Assembly (NCBI GenBank): GCA_948567375.1
Contig: OX419760.1
Location: 34,410,001-34,474,000, forward strand
Direction of reading: 5' to 3'
From: Lunularia cruciata
Lineage: Eukaryota; Streptophyta; Marchantiopsida; Lunulariales; Lunulariaceae
Length of the DNA: 64,000 bases
Each line of letters opens with the position of its first letter. Position 1 is the stretch's first letter. Below, piece by piece: positions 52,885 to 64,000 of the stretch. A model generated the notes under the pieces. That model was not told the DNA's origin. It did not search any database and saw nothing but the letters and a program-made list of their open reading frames with translations. The translations under genes and the position numbers were made by a program.

Positions 52885-53925
52885 AATTTTATGACAATTA
52901 TGGATACAATAGTATGCTCCAATGTTAGCCCTAATTGATTTAAAAAGATCTTCAAACACCATGGGATACCAAAGGGTTCCTATTTTTTATCATGATCCTT
53001 GATTCACTAGTAAATTCTGGTAAGCACCTTTCAAACTTCTTGGCACCAAGCTTGCCTTATCTACAACCTATCATCCTCAAATTGGTGGGCAAAAAGAATA
53101 TAAAAATTGCAATTTAAAGGTGCATATGCTAAGTGCCTTTGTCAACATTCATCACATTAATTGTGATACTTGTTGTGCAGTTGCTAAGTTTGCATACAAT
53201 AATTCCAAGCATGCAAGTACAAGTTTCTTTCACTTCTTCCTCAATTATGGGCAAAATCCACTCATTCTAGATTCTCTTCTTGCTCCACCCACCATCTCAT
53301 GTCTCTCATACTTCTACCTTTTTGTCCAAGCTATTTGCTTCCTTACACCAAGCCAAGGCTCATCTTCTTGTTGCTCAAAATTGGCAAAAACAATATATTT
53401 ATAATCATCATTGTGATTTCACTTTTCAAATTAGTGATAAGGTCATGTTTTCCTCTAGTAACCTTCCTCTTCCTCTTGACACCCAAGTTTATAAACTTAC
53501 TCCTAAGTGCATAGGTCCTTTTGATATTATTCAAACATTTCCTCCTATTGCCTACAAATTTGCATATCTTAGTCAAATGGAAATGTATCTTTTCTTTCAT
53601 GTTTCCAAGTTAAAACCATTTATTCTAATCCATTTTCCCTATCATACTTGCGTCTAACATCCTCTTCCTCCTATCTTTATTGAAAATCATAAATAACACA
53701 AAGTTGATGGTATACTTGCATGTTGTGACATCCAACATGGTTGCAAACAAAAAAATGAACATAGAAATCTTAGGAAAGAGTATCCTCTTCGAAATTCCAA
53801 CTGGGAGCCTCTTTCTTATCTCCAAAATGCAAAGGTGGCGGCTATACAAGAGTTTGAAGATTCCATTGCAACAAGGATATCACCAACTAATGATGGAGGA
53901 ATATATAATACTATAGAGTTAGTAG
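52885..53925 (+). pseudogene. Chromovirus integrase and chromodomain (family D fragment)
   Basis: Plus-strand integrase from the core (Lys-Leu-Leu-Gly-Thr-Lys-Leu-Ala-Leu-Ser-Thr-Thr-Tyr-His-Pro near 53030) through Phe-Ala-Tyr-Asn-Asn-Ser to the C-terminal domain (53280-53657). About 53695-53915 in another frame encodes a chromodomain-like end: Val-Asp-Gly-Ile-Leu-Ala, Asn-Trp-Glu-Pro-Leu, Leu-Gln-Asn-Ala and Glu-Phe-Glu. Chromovirus chromodomains direct integration to marked chromatin. Frame changes and stops make it inactive; RT and gag are absent. Confidence 0.8.
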
Positions 53926-54639
53926 AAGCTAACTTTAGCTAACAAGTTGTAGAATTAGCATATATTTATGCAAGTTTAAGAAAATTGTATACCAAGTAAA
54001 TAGCTAGCTCACCTTGTACCCCAAAAGCTACTAAAAGGAACCTTCCTTGGAAGCTTTTTGGGAGCTTTGCATTTGAGTTACTTATAAATACCAAAGCCCA
54101 AGCTCAAGCTAGAAATTCATAATTTATTTCACTTAAGAATTCCAATATGATCTTTGAGTTTGATCTTCCATTCTCCTATTTGCTTGTCTATCTTTTACAC
54201 TCCACCACATTCAACCCAAACTCAAAGACTTGGGAGAGTGAGTGCTTTCAAATTTAGCCAAATGGTCCATAGACTCTTTCTCTACCAAAATGTGGACCAA
54301 AATCTAGCTAATTTCTCCAATCACCTCCACTTTAAAGAATAGGTACCTCAAAATACCTAATTTAAGATAATATGTTCTTAAATCCAACCCAAATATTGGT
54401 TTTGGCTTAAATTGGTGACCAATAATAACTAATTTGACCTTCACAATCTTGAATTGACTTCTTAATTGATGGAATTGGACACCCATGACCTCTATTTCAA
54501 GAAATTTAGATATTGCTTTTGCAAAAAAATCCACTTAATTATTAAATCTCCTAGCAAAATTGGTGGTACTTTCGTGCACAATCATTCAAACTATCAACAA
54601 TCAAGCAAAATTGAGCAAAAATCAATCAAAGGTACCATT
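53926..54639 (+). other. Probable chromovirus 3' LTR and unassigned sequence
   Basis: Directly after the chromodomain stop the sequence is non-coding and AT-rich. TATAAA at 54084-54089 could be a TATA box of a 3' LTR. I cannot fix the LTR ends because no partner copy is present. Nothing else was recognised up to 54639. Confidence 0.4.
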
Positions 54640-55110
54640 AATTCCACTAGGCTTAGAGATACCACCAACATCCATAGAATTCTTGCACTCAATTTCAATT
54701 CTTGCACTCTCTTCCTTTGTGTAATCAAATGATCAAAACTCAACACTTAATACTCTCTACCAACATGCATTGATTATATTGTCAAGCCACATCCACTCTA
54801 GCTCAAAGAATCCAAGTTGCACTTATAAGCCTCTATCTATCATAGTCAAGAGCTCAAATGCTCAACATAGAAGAAGTGAGCTTTCCAGAGCTACACTTCA
54901 AATTATACTCCTTCTTTGGAAGCTAAGAAGTCTACCCTTAATGTAACATCTAATGCTATTGATGGTGCAGATGGTGACTTTATTAGTGTAATCATAAACC
55001 CTAATGTAGTAGATAATTGCCAACAAGTAACCCATGAGTATTTGTTGATAAAATTATGGTTTCCAAGATACTCTCTTATTTCCTAGCAAACTCACTTAGG
55101 CTCTAACAAT
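54640..55110 (-). repeat. Third family C-type LTR fragment
   Basis: About 470 bp resembling 51955-52461: shared blocks include GAGATACCACCAACA, GCATTGATTA, CCACTCTAGCT and GAAGTGAGCT. It is more diverged than the fragment at 52500. Confidence 0.7.
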
Positions 55111-55375
55111 GTTTTGACTTAGATGCTAGTTGACTTCTTGTAATGGAGAAAGATATATGAGACATTAGACCAAATTGCTATTGGGGAGGTCTTTTGCATC
55201 TTGTTAGCTATACCATTGTCCTTAAATATTTTTTTGACTTTTGATAACATCTTAGTCCACATTAGTTTAGAGTTGCTACACTCAAAGGTTGATTTCTTTG
55301 TATTAGAGCACTCCTAAATATCCATTAGGAGCAGATTATTCCATTGGTGGATGTTGAGAATGGTTTTAATTGCAT
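55111..55375. other. Unassigned AT-rich gap
   Basis: I see no ORF, repeat or element end in this stretch. Confidence 0.5.
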
Positions 55376-55762
55376 TGTCATGTTATGTTTCTTAACCAAT
55401 GAAAATTAATTTAATGTTATTTATCTTTGTAATATTTAAGTAGATTGTTTAATGTTATTTATCTTTATAATGTTCAAGTAGATTGTGCAACAAATCCCAT
55501 GGTTGAGTGATTGCCATGTGAGTAATACATATAAATTTAAGTGATTGGCCATATGGATTATAATCTTGTCTTCTTCTAGGGCTCTAATGTATATAGGTTG
55601 TGAAGACTTGATAGAGTGGAGGGAGTTTTTAGTCTTGCAAGTCACAAGTTGTAAAAGAGTGTGGGAGCTAGAGCAATAGAGGGTGAGTTTGATCAAAAGA
55701 TGTCCATTGTTTTTGATCTACCACTGATGAATACTTCTCATTAGGTTTTAGATTATGCATCA
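55376..55762 (+). repeat. Family E 5' LTR
   Basis: Starts TGTCATGTTATG. It has a local tandem duplication of about 38 bp around TTAATGTTATTTATCTTT (55410-55480) that is absent from the 3' copy. The right end is approximate. Confidence 0.65.
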
Positions 55763-57305
55763 TGGTCCCTTTTGGGATTGATAGTAGCTCATTTTGGGCT
55801 AGTATCTATGGTATTGGTGATGAAAAATACACATCCTATTATGCTCCTTGTGTTTACTTATGATCAAATTTGGAACTTAAACATTTACATATTTTTATAG
55901 AAGAGACTAAAATTTTTCTCAAGGCCTTAAAAGTGGAGTTGTGGGGTCCATGTGTCAAAATAAGAAGTTCTAAGTGACAAAAGTACAAGAGTTTGGGTCC
56001 CAACATGTGGTATGAGTGTGTTAGGAAACTTACAATGGATCAAGGAAAGCTAGATACCCATGAAGCCAAGGATTTCTTTGAGAAGTGCAGGAAGTGAGAG
56101 AGTGGGTAAGGATGTTTCCATTTGCTCTATGGGTAGATTTCACCACTTATAGTTCAATAATATGTTGATGCAAGACCAAAAACCTAGAATGCACATTGAG
56201 TAACAAATACTCACTTGGATTGTCTTGCCTTGGGATCACATATCTAACAAGGATCTTCTTGCACTTTGGATTTTTCAATCAGAAAAGGGCCAAAGGACAT
56301 TAAGCTAGCAATTGAGAGGCTTAAGAAAGCATCTTGGGAACAAGAACACACTTGATAAATGCCACCACTTACAACCAAAAGATATTCAAGAAGGAGATTG
56401 GGTATAATTCTATAATATTAGTCTAGAAAACCAACATAGTGTTGTGGAGATATTCTCAAAGTATTATTTTGGGCCTTATGTGGTTTTTATTGTGCTTGAT
56501 AATTGTGACAACCCGGCAAATATCACTTTTGCGGTACTCGGGTAAGTAAATTTTGTTCCCGCAGAGATACGATTCAAAGATGTCCAAATACAAAGTCAAA
56601 AGTCACAATGTAGTTCTTCTTGATTGCTTCTCTAATCTCTTAGGTAGAAACTACACCCAGAAGAGAGTAACAAGCTCACAATCTTGACAACTTGTCACGA
56701 ATACACACCCACATAATCAGAACATAGCAAATTCTGTCCAAACAACTCTTGATTGTGATGATTTAGATTCTTCCAAAGATGGCACTTCACTGCGAAGAAC
56801 AATTTTGCCTCAGAATTTTGTTCCACCCCTCCACTGAAGGCACAACTTCCTTGATTGAAATTGCTTCACGTCAACTTTGTGCTACACTCACAAATGCAAA
56901 ATACAACCAACACTACAATTCTTCTCAGACCTATCAAGGCATTGCTCCGATGCACTTCACTCAAGATCAAACACACAGAATGAAGATCAAGACTATAGAA
57001 TCTAACATCCACAGGCACACTAACTTGCACTTCGGAATTCTCCACACACTCACAAGCACAAACACAGAATTGACAATCAGAATTAAGCTCAAGCGACGAG
57101 CACTGAAAACTAGCACTTTGCTTTATCTATCTTCAGAAATTTGAATACTGAACAACATAGTAATGCAAATGCTTCCCTTAAATACTAAAGCAAACGGTAG
57201 TTCTTCCTACCTATGCACCGCTTCCTAACATCTCCTCCTACTTACAGATCCAAATTGACAATCCATCTCTTCATATCTACCTCTTCCTATCTCAAAATTG
57301 ATACT

Positions 57306-57521
57306 TTATCCCGATCCGATGTCTACCTCATCATCGGCTTCCAAACCCAATGATCTTCCTAGTACTTCTCCTTCTTTGGGTATAGCTAATTCTACCAATT
57401 CCTGCACTACTTCTACTACTTCTACACTAGGAACTACAATTAAGCTCAAGGTTACTCCATCTACTTCTTTATTTCCTGACCCACTCTTCTCTAATGTGTC
57501 AAATAACAAGTCCGATGACAC
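57306..57521 (-). pseudogene. C-terminal remnant of the LTR-borne gene in A6
   Basis: 71 residues beginning Ser-Ser-Asp-Leu-Leu-Phe-Asp-Thr-Leu-Glu-Lys-Ser-Gly-Ser-Gly and ending Asp-Glu-Val-Asp-Ile-Gly-Ser-Gly. The middle differs from the A4 copy. The N-terminal and coiled-coil parts are absent. Confidence 0.6.
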
Positions 57522-57937
57522 TTGAATTCCTACTTTGCAACATTGGGTCTAATTACAATCAATTCCTTTGCTAATTCTACCATATCTTCATCACAAATTG
57601 TAATTGAAAGCATGGGTACACTATCTACGCCTTCAATTTGTAACCTACTTTCCCCTAATCACTCATGTTACTGACTCAAAGACACTTACAATCTGATCTT
57701 GCACTTTGGGTTTATTCACTATTGCTACTTCTCTTTCAATTCCTGTTTCATCTTCAATTGGAACTGAAATTGAAGTCATGTGTATCCTAACTATCTATTC
57801 TTTCTCTATCCTAACTCTCTCTAATGCCTCTGGCAAGATTCTCAAAGTCATCTTCATTGCAGTCCGAGGTCTGACTATCTCAGATACAGTCATCTTTGTC
57901 TTGAGGCAAAGAAGCTTCTAACCCAAAGTTGTGTAAA

Positions 57938-58032
57938 CCTGACGTCCAAAGTCCAAAGTCCAAAGACCAAATTCTCAAGTCCAAAGTCCAAAGTCCGATG
58001 TCTCAATTCCAAAGTCCGAAGACCAAAGACAT
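57938..58032. repeat. Short-period TCCAAAG repeats in the A6 LTR
   Basis: The heptamer TCCAAAG and variants (CCGAAG, CCAAAG) recur many times within about 95 bp. The related ACTTCGGGT word also occurs in clusters in A4 (24160-24240). It could be a cluster of regulatory words or simple-sequence expansion. Confidence 0.6.
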
Positions 58033-58705
58033 CAACCCGAAGACACTAACCTACTATATACATCTACTTCAGAAACTTCAAATACTTATAACTTCTTCTA
58101 CAGACCTCCAAACTTTGCAATTTTGGTGGCAACGGAAAGCCCTGAACGAGACGCTTCTAACGAGATGTAGCACATTTGATTTGGACTTGTGAACATTGAG
58201 ATATAGCACTCGCAAGAATCTCGACCTATAACTTCCATTCCCCCTTTGGGTCTGCCCTCTTTCAATCTTGGCTGAGTCCGTCTTCATCTGACAGAAAGTC
58301 TACTTCCTCGGGCCTGATCAAAATATAAATTTCCTCTCATTTCTTCTCCATTTGGTTTCAATTTGGTTTCAGCAAGGTACTTCTTCTTCAAAACTCGTCC
58401 AAAATAAAAAATGTGGGTACCACAATAATGCTATATACTTTCTTTGGGAGTTAAATGGAAGCAAGCTTAAGGTTCCAATTGCATGCAAGCAAGTCAAACT
58501 TTTCAACCAAAAATTTCATACCTTGAACATGGAGGAAGTTAGCAAAGAGTTTGATCTTATTGAGTTTTAAGAAGTAGATCTAGTGTTGGAAGATGAAGAG
58601 TCTTAAGAATGAGATGAGAAGGTGGTATGATGCCAACCACAACATATGATCTGGTTGGTTGGTGCATACCAACTAAGAAGGATGCACAAGTTAAGAGGGA
58701 ATGGA

Positions 58706-59042
58706 TGTCATGTTGTGGTTTTCTTAGCTAGTGAAAAGGTAATTTAGTGTTATTTATCTCTATAATGTTGGAGTAGATTTTGCAATGGATCTTCTAGTTG
58801 AAAGATTACCATGTGAGAGATATATGTTCAATCAAGTGATTGGTTAGGTAGTTTAGAATCTTGTCTTCTTCTAGGGCTCTAATGTATAAAGGTAGGGGAG
58901 TTTTTAGTCTTGCAAGTCAAGAGTTGTAGTAGTAGAGTGTAGGAGCTAGAGAGTCAAAGTGTGAGTTTGATTGAGAGATATTCTACATTTTTAATCTACC
59001 ACTCTCAAATCCTTTTCTCACTACAATTCATATTATGTATCA
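58706..59042 (+). repeat. Family E 3' LTR
   Basis: Starts TGTCATGTTGTGG directly after the purine-rich tract at 58692-58705. Homologous to 55376-55762 but lacking its local duplication. Confidence 0.68.
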
Positions 59043-60639
59043 TGATCACTTTTGGGCTTGTCAAGAATGGTGGAATATATTTCAACTATAGTCCAACTAC
59101 AAACACATTGGTGTCTTTTTCCATAAGGATCTTCTTGTATGCTAAAGGTGGAAAAATTAAATCTATTTGCTTTTTTTTCTAATCTTAAATTTTGATATAA
59201 AGGAAGGGGTGTTCATACCCATTATTGACTCGCAAATCTTATTAATAGGAAGAAATAACTAGCATATTAAACTTATCACAATGGGTGTGTTTATGAAGTT
59301 GAAGCTACTCTTCTCAACAAGATCTTCTCTACAATAGAATCTTCTTTGCAATTAACCTACAAATGGTGGCCACATAAACTTGAAATTTATGAGTATCTAT
59401 AACTTTCTTGGGTCCTTGACTTCTTTGTTTTCACTTTAGTGCAATAGCTTTTGAGTGTACAAACTCATGCACAATATAGTCCTTCTAATTACTATCATAA
59501 TCATGTGACTTCCTCAATATGGTTCTAAATTGTTTAAGGCACTAATACTTGAGAAGGGAATGGAACTGTTACAAACATCCAATGGATGCTCTTAACAACA
59601 TCTTTGATTAACAAGTTATTGAAAGCTACATATCAAACAATAATTAGCTCTTTATTAAATTAAAGCAATGAGATTTACTTTTCTATGTCCCATGTGAACT
59701 AAAAGAAAACATTTAATGTCTAGGTGAAGATATGAAGAGTTCAAAAGTCAGTCAATCCACTAATTATAATTCTTTTGATCCGTACAAAGTTAATTGATGA
59801 AGTCAAATCAATATATTTTTCTTTTGCCTCAATTGCCTTGTGGTAGTATCAATCATATAGACTATGCTCGTCCATATTGATAGAATCCTTATTTTATTTT
59901 ACCTCTATAGGAATGGTTGTCACTTCATTTAGTTGGTTTAGTCCACAAGGATGTTGAATTACTATTTTGGCAAATGTAATTATGTTAATAGTGACTAATA
60001 GGCTACTTCAAAGTGACTATTTATACTATTAGGGTTTCCTTCAATATTATTAGAGCCACTATTCACCCTATAATTGTAGTTGTGTATGTTGATAAGGTTA
60101 GGAATCTTTGTTTCCCAAGAAATATGCCTCAATCAAACTAGAGCTTTTGAGAACTCACTTCTTTTATGTTTAGTCTTCCAATATCTTAGTTATGGTGAAG
60201 AGAGCTATTTTGAGTATAATATGTATTCTCTATTCCTATAATGTATTTAGCTTGATTGAGTGTAAATTTGGTTACTTATTGGGAGAGTATAGAAGTGATT
60301 TTGATTTTATTTACAAATACATTATCCATAAATATACGTGCAAAAATTTTAGTTTTGAAAGTAGACATTGATATTATATCTAAGCTTTGATATGGTCAAT
60401 TGTATCTTTAATCTTTATTGAGTAGTTGCTTTGTAGACAATGAGTGAAGATTATCTTAAATATCATTATATTATCAGAAATATTTTATCATTTTTCTTTG
60501 ATTGAGTAGAAGCATTGCTAGATTTTGTAGAACAAAAAATTGATGAAGTAGAAATACTACATAATATGCAATGATAGTAATAAAGGTACAAAATTTAAGA
60601 ATGAAATGGGAAATTAGGTTGAAGATGCATAATTTTTAG
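59043..60639. other. AT-rich stretch, nothing recognised
   Basis: No ORF with a recognisable motif and no element ends were seen on either strand. Confidence 0.5.
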
Positions 60640-62345
60640 AATTACATGTCAAAGTAGGTTTGAGAAGCCTAGATTCCAAGAATTTGCAAGTCAAATTTGT
60701 TGTAGTTTACTAAATCAAGGTTAAAATCCACACAATCAAGGATTTGGAGTTGGAGGAATTTAATTTTAATAGAATATCCCTAAGTTGGCAAAGCCTATAT
60801 TTTAAGAATTTTGTAAGTAAAATTTGATGTAGAATACAAAATTTGTGTTAGATTTGCCCCTTTAAGATTTGAAGTTGGTGGAGGTTAGATTTGGAAAAGT
60901 ATGCTTGAATTTGTAGAGAAAAAAGACAAAAAATTATTTAGCCAAGACAGACGAAATTAATATGAAATTTAGAGTAATATTTTGCTTTTAGAAGCTTTGA
61001 AGCACAATAGTTGTGAGTTAAAAAAACCTAGAAATTTAGCAAACCAACTTGTTTGCATGATTTCAAAATAAAAATTAAGAAGGGCACATTTGGCTCTTAG
61101 AGGCTTCAAGCTACACTTGATATGGGTTAGATAAGCTATGAAGGCCTAAAATGCTAACATGCTAACTTACTAGCATGAGACTTGCTAGTAATATTATGAG
61201 GGTTTAGGAGTTTAGATGAGTAGTGTATTCTTGAGTTAGTAGAGCAAAGAGATTAAAAATAATTTGGCAAAGATATCCTAAATTTTCAAGGATTTGAGGT
61301 GGCAAAAAAGTAAATTAAATTTGGATTATAGTGGCCTTGAAGCATAATAATTGTGGGCTAGGGAGGCTCAAAAGGCCTAGAAAGCAAGCAAGTCAACTTA
61401 TCGATGTGATATAATAATAAACATAATGGATCACATTTTACTTATAGAGGCTTTGAGGTATAATAGATGTGGGCTAGTGAGACTACAAAACCTTAAATAG
61501 CCAACTAGCTACCTTTGGTGTGAGACTTCTTAGATATGTTTAGAAGGCAAACAAACTCATTGGAAAAAGACTTACTAGAGAGGCTACAAAGGCTTTGCAT
61601 AAGACTTGCCATTTTAGCTATTTTCCTATAATACTTTATCAAAATTTGGCCACCTATTAAGATTATAACAAGTCTAGGGGTACACCTAGACTTGTTATTT
61701 TAGCCAATTTATTGGTATAAGACTTGCTAGAGAGGCAATGAAGACCTAGTATAAGACTTGACATTTTATCCATTTTCTTGTAGTAACTTGTCAAAGTTTG
61801 GCTATTTATTAGGAATTTTTATGTGCAAGAGGATTTAAACCCTAGACTTGCTATTTTAGCTAGCTTGTTGGTGAGAGACTTCTTGGAGATGTTCCAAAGC
61901 TCCAAACAAGGTTTTTAACTTGAGACATATTAAAGAGGCTACAAAGCTTAGCATAAGATTGGTTTGCATGAGACTTGCTAGAGAGGTTACAAAGTTGCTA
62001 GAGAGGCTATAAATGCCTAGCTTAAGGTTGAACCCTAGACTTGCTACAAAAGGAAAAGAAGCTTGTTTGCTTGAGACTTGCTAGAGAGTCTACAAAACCT
62101 AATGTAAGATTGGTTGGCAAGAGACTTGCTAGAGAGGCTATAAAGGCCTAGTGTAAGGTTGAACCCTATATTTGCTACAAAGGCAAACAAGCTTGTTGGC
62201 TTGAGACTTGATAGAGAGGCCCTAGAGAGGCTACAAAGCCTAGCATAAGTTTGAACCCTAGACTTGCTACAAAGCAAAAATATTTTGTCAAAATTTTGCT
62301 ACCTATCTAGATTTTGTGCAAAAAGATTTGAACTCTAAACCTTTG
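60640..62345. repeat. Irregular repeat region
   Basis: Several word families recur at uneven spacing. One is a unit of about 130 bp (60640-60770, 60785-60905, part at 61250-61330) with AGGATTTG(G)AGTTGG. Another is a unit built on GAGACTTGCTAGAGAGGCTACAAA recurring many times from 61540 to 62270. A unit near 61000-61140 recurs at 61335-61530 (GAAGCATAATA, TGTGGGCTAG). No coding potential is convincing. Confidence 0.6.
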
Positions 62346-62822
62346 GTTCCCAAACAAATGGTTTAGCCAAGCCACCTATTTTTTCCTCTGATGAGGCAAG
62401 AAGTGATGGCTTGCACACTACTTCTTGTGCATGTTATGATGGCAGGTTACAAGTTTCACTTTCACCTACTATATTTTCCTTAATTAGATATACTTAGGCT
62501 ATATCAATAGGTAGTGCCTTGCTATTTGGGTTATCATTTGGATAATTGGGATAGTGGCACTTGGTGTTCATAATTTTTTTTTGAGTAGCTATCATGAAGA
62601 AATTCTCCAAAATTCAAGAGAGGACTTTTCTATAATAAGTATTAGGTTTATGTAGAATGCTACACAATATCAAAAAGTGTTTCATGACCCAATAGGAGCG
62701 AACATTGATCTGATTCTAACTTAGAAGTTGACTTGGTTGGAAAGTTCATATTATGTTATTACATTGCTTTATGAGACATTGATAAGATTTAAGGAGCCTC
62801 AAAAGCCCAAAGTGCTACTCTA
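62346..62822. other. Unassigned stretch before the tandem repeat
   Basis: AT-rich, with no ORF or element end recognised. Confidence 0.45.
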
Positions 62823-63940
62823 ATATAGTATGCACTATTGGCTTGGATAATTTTATCCTATGGTTTGAGAGTTGTTGTGATTTGTAACAAATGTAGACAC
62901 AACTTTGCTCTTACTCTTCATGGTGTAGAAGGGATTGTTCTAGCACTTAAAGGGCCTACTTATGGTTGATTACTATAGGTTTAGGCAACAATAATTGGTC
63001 TAGAGCAACATGTGGAGATAATATTGATCTCCAACCTACATCTTTATCACCTTAGTCTCAATTTCCAAAGATAGACAAGCAATACCAACAACTTCTAGTT
63101 TTAATAATGTTGGTTTATTCCTTAGCAATGTCCTAGTTGGCAACATAAATATCTCATATGAATGTACTATTTCAAGCTGCCCCAAGTGAAACCTTGGTAT
63201 AATACACACTATTGAGTTGGATGATTTCATTCAAGGGTTTGACAGTTGTTGTGATTTGTAGCAAATGCAGTCCAAACTTTGCTCTTACTCTTCATGGTAT
63301 AGAAGGGATTATTCTAGCACTTGGAGTCCAACCTATGGATGATTACAATGGGTTCAGGAAACCATATTTGGTCTAGATCAACATTTCAAAATAATATCAA
63401 TCTCCAAACTACATCTTTATCTTTGTAGGCTCAATTTCTAAAGGTAGACAAGCAATATCAACAAGTTCTAGTTTTAGTAGTTTTGGTCTAATTCTTGGCA
63501 ATAACCTAGTTGGAAATACAACTATCTCAAATGAATGTAGCATTGCAAGATTCTCCAAATGCTAGTTTGGTATAGTACATACTATTGAGTTGGATAATTT
63601 CATCCAAGGGTTTGATAGTTGTGATTTGTAGCAAATGTAGAACAAACTTTGCTCTTACTCTTCATGTGTAGAATGGATTGTTCTAGCACTTAGGAGGGCT
63701 ACCTATGGATAATTACCACAGGTTTAAGCAACCATATTTTGTCTAGATCAACATGTAGAGATAATATTGATCTCCAAACTAGATCTTTACCACCTTAAGC
63801 ACAATTTCTAAAGGTAGACAAACAATACTAACAAGTTATAGTTTTAGTAGTGTTTGTCTATTCCTTGTTAGTACCCTGATTGGTAATGTAATTACCTCAA
63901 ATGATTGTACCACTACAAGAAGTGATATAGCACCAAGGTT
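62823..63940. repeat. Tandem repeat, about 372-bp unit, three copies
   Basis: The marker TTGCTCTTACTCTTCATG occurs at 62905, 63279 and 63649, giving spacings of 374 and 370 bp. Copies run at about 62823-63196, 63197-63569 and 63570-63940. Each includes a CACTATTG-AGTTGGATAATTT block and an ACAAGCAATAC-AACAA block. It may continue beyond the window. It could be a satellite or minisatellite; no coding function was seen. Confidence 0.85.
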
Positions 63941-64000
63941 TGTCCTCATGTTAGAGTTCTTCCAATACTTGAGGCAAGTATACTAAGAAGTGCAAAATGA

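Larger units (their letters stand above)
56504..58424 (-). mobile_element. Short family A solo LTR (A6)
   Basis: This 1921-bp LTR starts (minus strand) TGTGGTACCCACA at 58424 and ends GGTTGTCACA at 56504. It is flanked by a perfect duplication ATAAT (56499-56503 and 58425-58429). It belongs to the same short subfamily as A4. The C-terminal remnant of the LTR gene is at 57306-57521. Confidence 0.93.
56340..58620 (+). pseudogene. Family E integrase C-terminal fragment, split by A6
   Basis: The left part (56380-56503) reads Glu-Gly-Asp-Trp-Val and Tyr-Phe-Gly-Pro-Tyr-Val-Val. The right part (58425-58570) reads Leu-Trp-Glu-Leu-Asn-Gly-Ser-Lys-Leu-Lys-Val-Pro-Ile. Together they match the C-terminal domain of plant gypsy integrases. 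They are separated exactly by the solo LTR A6. Confidence 0.72.
55376..59042 (+). mobile_element. Small deleted gypsy element (family E) with a solo LTR inside
   Basis: Direct repeats at 55376-55762 and 58706-59042 begin TGTCATGTT and share long blocks such as CTTCTTCTAGGGCTCTAATG and GTTTTTAGTCTTGCAAGTCA. A purine-rich AAGAGGGAATGGA stands before the right copy, as expected before a 3' LTR. Between them only integrase C-terminal sequence is recognisable. The ends are approximate and no target duplication was found. A6 (56504-58424) interrupts it. Confidence 0.72.

Noticed and set aside
55436-55696. Minus-strand open stretch of 86 codons
   Set aside because: It lies within the family E LTR in antisense, and the equivalent region of the partner LTR does not keep it open.
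62044-62277. Minus-strand open stretch of 77 codons
   Set aside because: Ser/Leu-rich translation of the repeated GACTTGCTAGAGAGGCTAC words; it has no independent coding signal.
1-64000. CRISPR arrays, bacterial operons, tRNA or rRNA genes
   Set aside because: No regularly spaced short repeats, no ribosome-binding-site organisation and no cloverleaf or rRNA-like sequence was seen. The content is plant LTR retrotransposons.

Overview
The window looks like intergenic DNA from a land plant with a large, repeat-rich genome. I found no host gene, tRNA or rRNA. Almost everything I can identify is Ty3/gypsy LTR retrotransposon sequence, nested several layers deep and mostly decayed by stop codons, frameshifts and deletions. 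Conifer, fern, lycophyte and bryophyte hosts all remain possible; the sequence alone does not settle the lineage.

I use working names for five families. Family A is a gypsy element with very long LTRs (about 3.8 kb). Each LTR carries a gene of its own, for a protein of roughly 850 residues with a globular N-terminal domain and a long coiled coil. Family B is a gypsy element with LTRs of about 0.68 kb and an extra zinc-knuckle ORF (ORF0) upstream of gag. Family C is a gypsy element whose polyprotein contains a C5-cytosine DNA methyltransferase domain between protease and reverse transcriptase; its LTR is 1.85 kb. D is a chromovirus fragment. E is a small deleted gypsy element.

Layout. 1-2483: end of an A LTR (+). 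2484-52461: a family C element (-) split by insertions, with RT/RNase H at 2484-4471, methyltransferase at 42192-43440, protease at 47591-47976, gag at 48666-50560 and 5' LTR at 50613-52461. Inside C lie B1 (+, 4472-38219) and B3 (-, 38220-42191) head to head, a solo A LTR (43822-47590) and a solo B LTR (47977-48665). Inside B1 lies the A element A2 (-, 5938-36183), bounded by a near-identical 5-bp target duplication. Inside A2 lie B2 (-, 10483-17027) and A3 (-, 19261-29091). Inside the A3 integrase sits A4, a short solo A LTR (+, 23746-25633), with a perfect ATTAC duplication. The nest is therefore five levels deep: C > B1 > A2 > A3 > A4.

To the right, 52500-55110 holds two more C-type LTR fragments and the 3' end of a chromovirus with a chromodomain. 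55376-59042 is element E, interrupted by a short solo A LTR with a perfect ATAAT duplication. 59043-64000 is AT-rich and non-coding, with irregular repeats at about 60.6-62.3 kb and a 3-copy tandem repeat of about 372 bp at the right end.

The two observations of most interest are the gene carried inside the family A LTRs, seen in five long LTR copies and as remnants in two short ones, and the methyltransferase domain built into the family C polyprotein.
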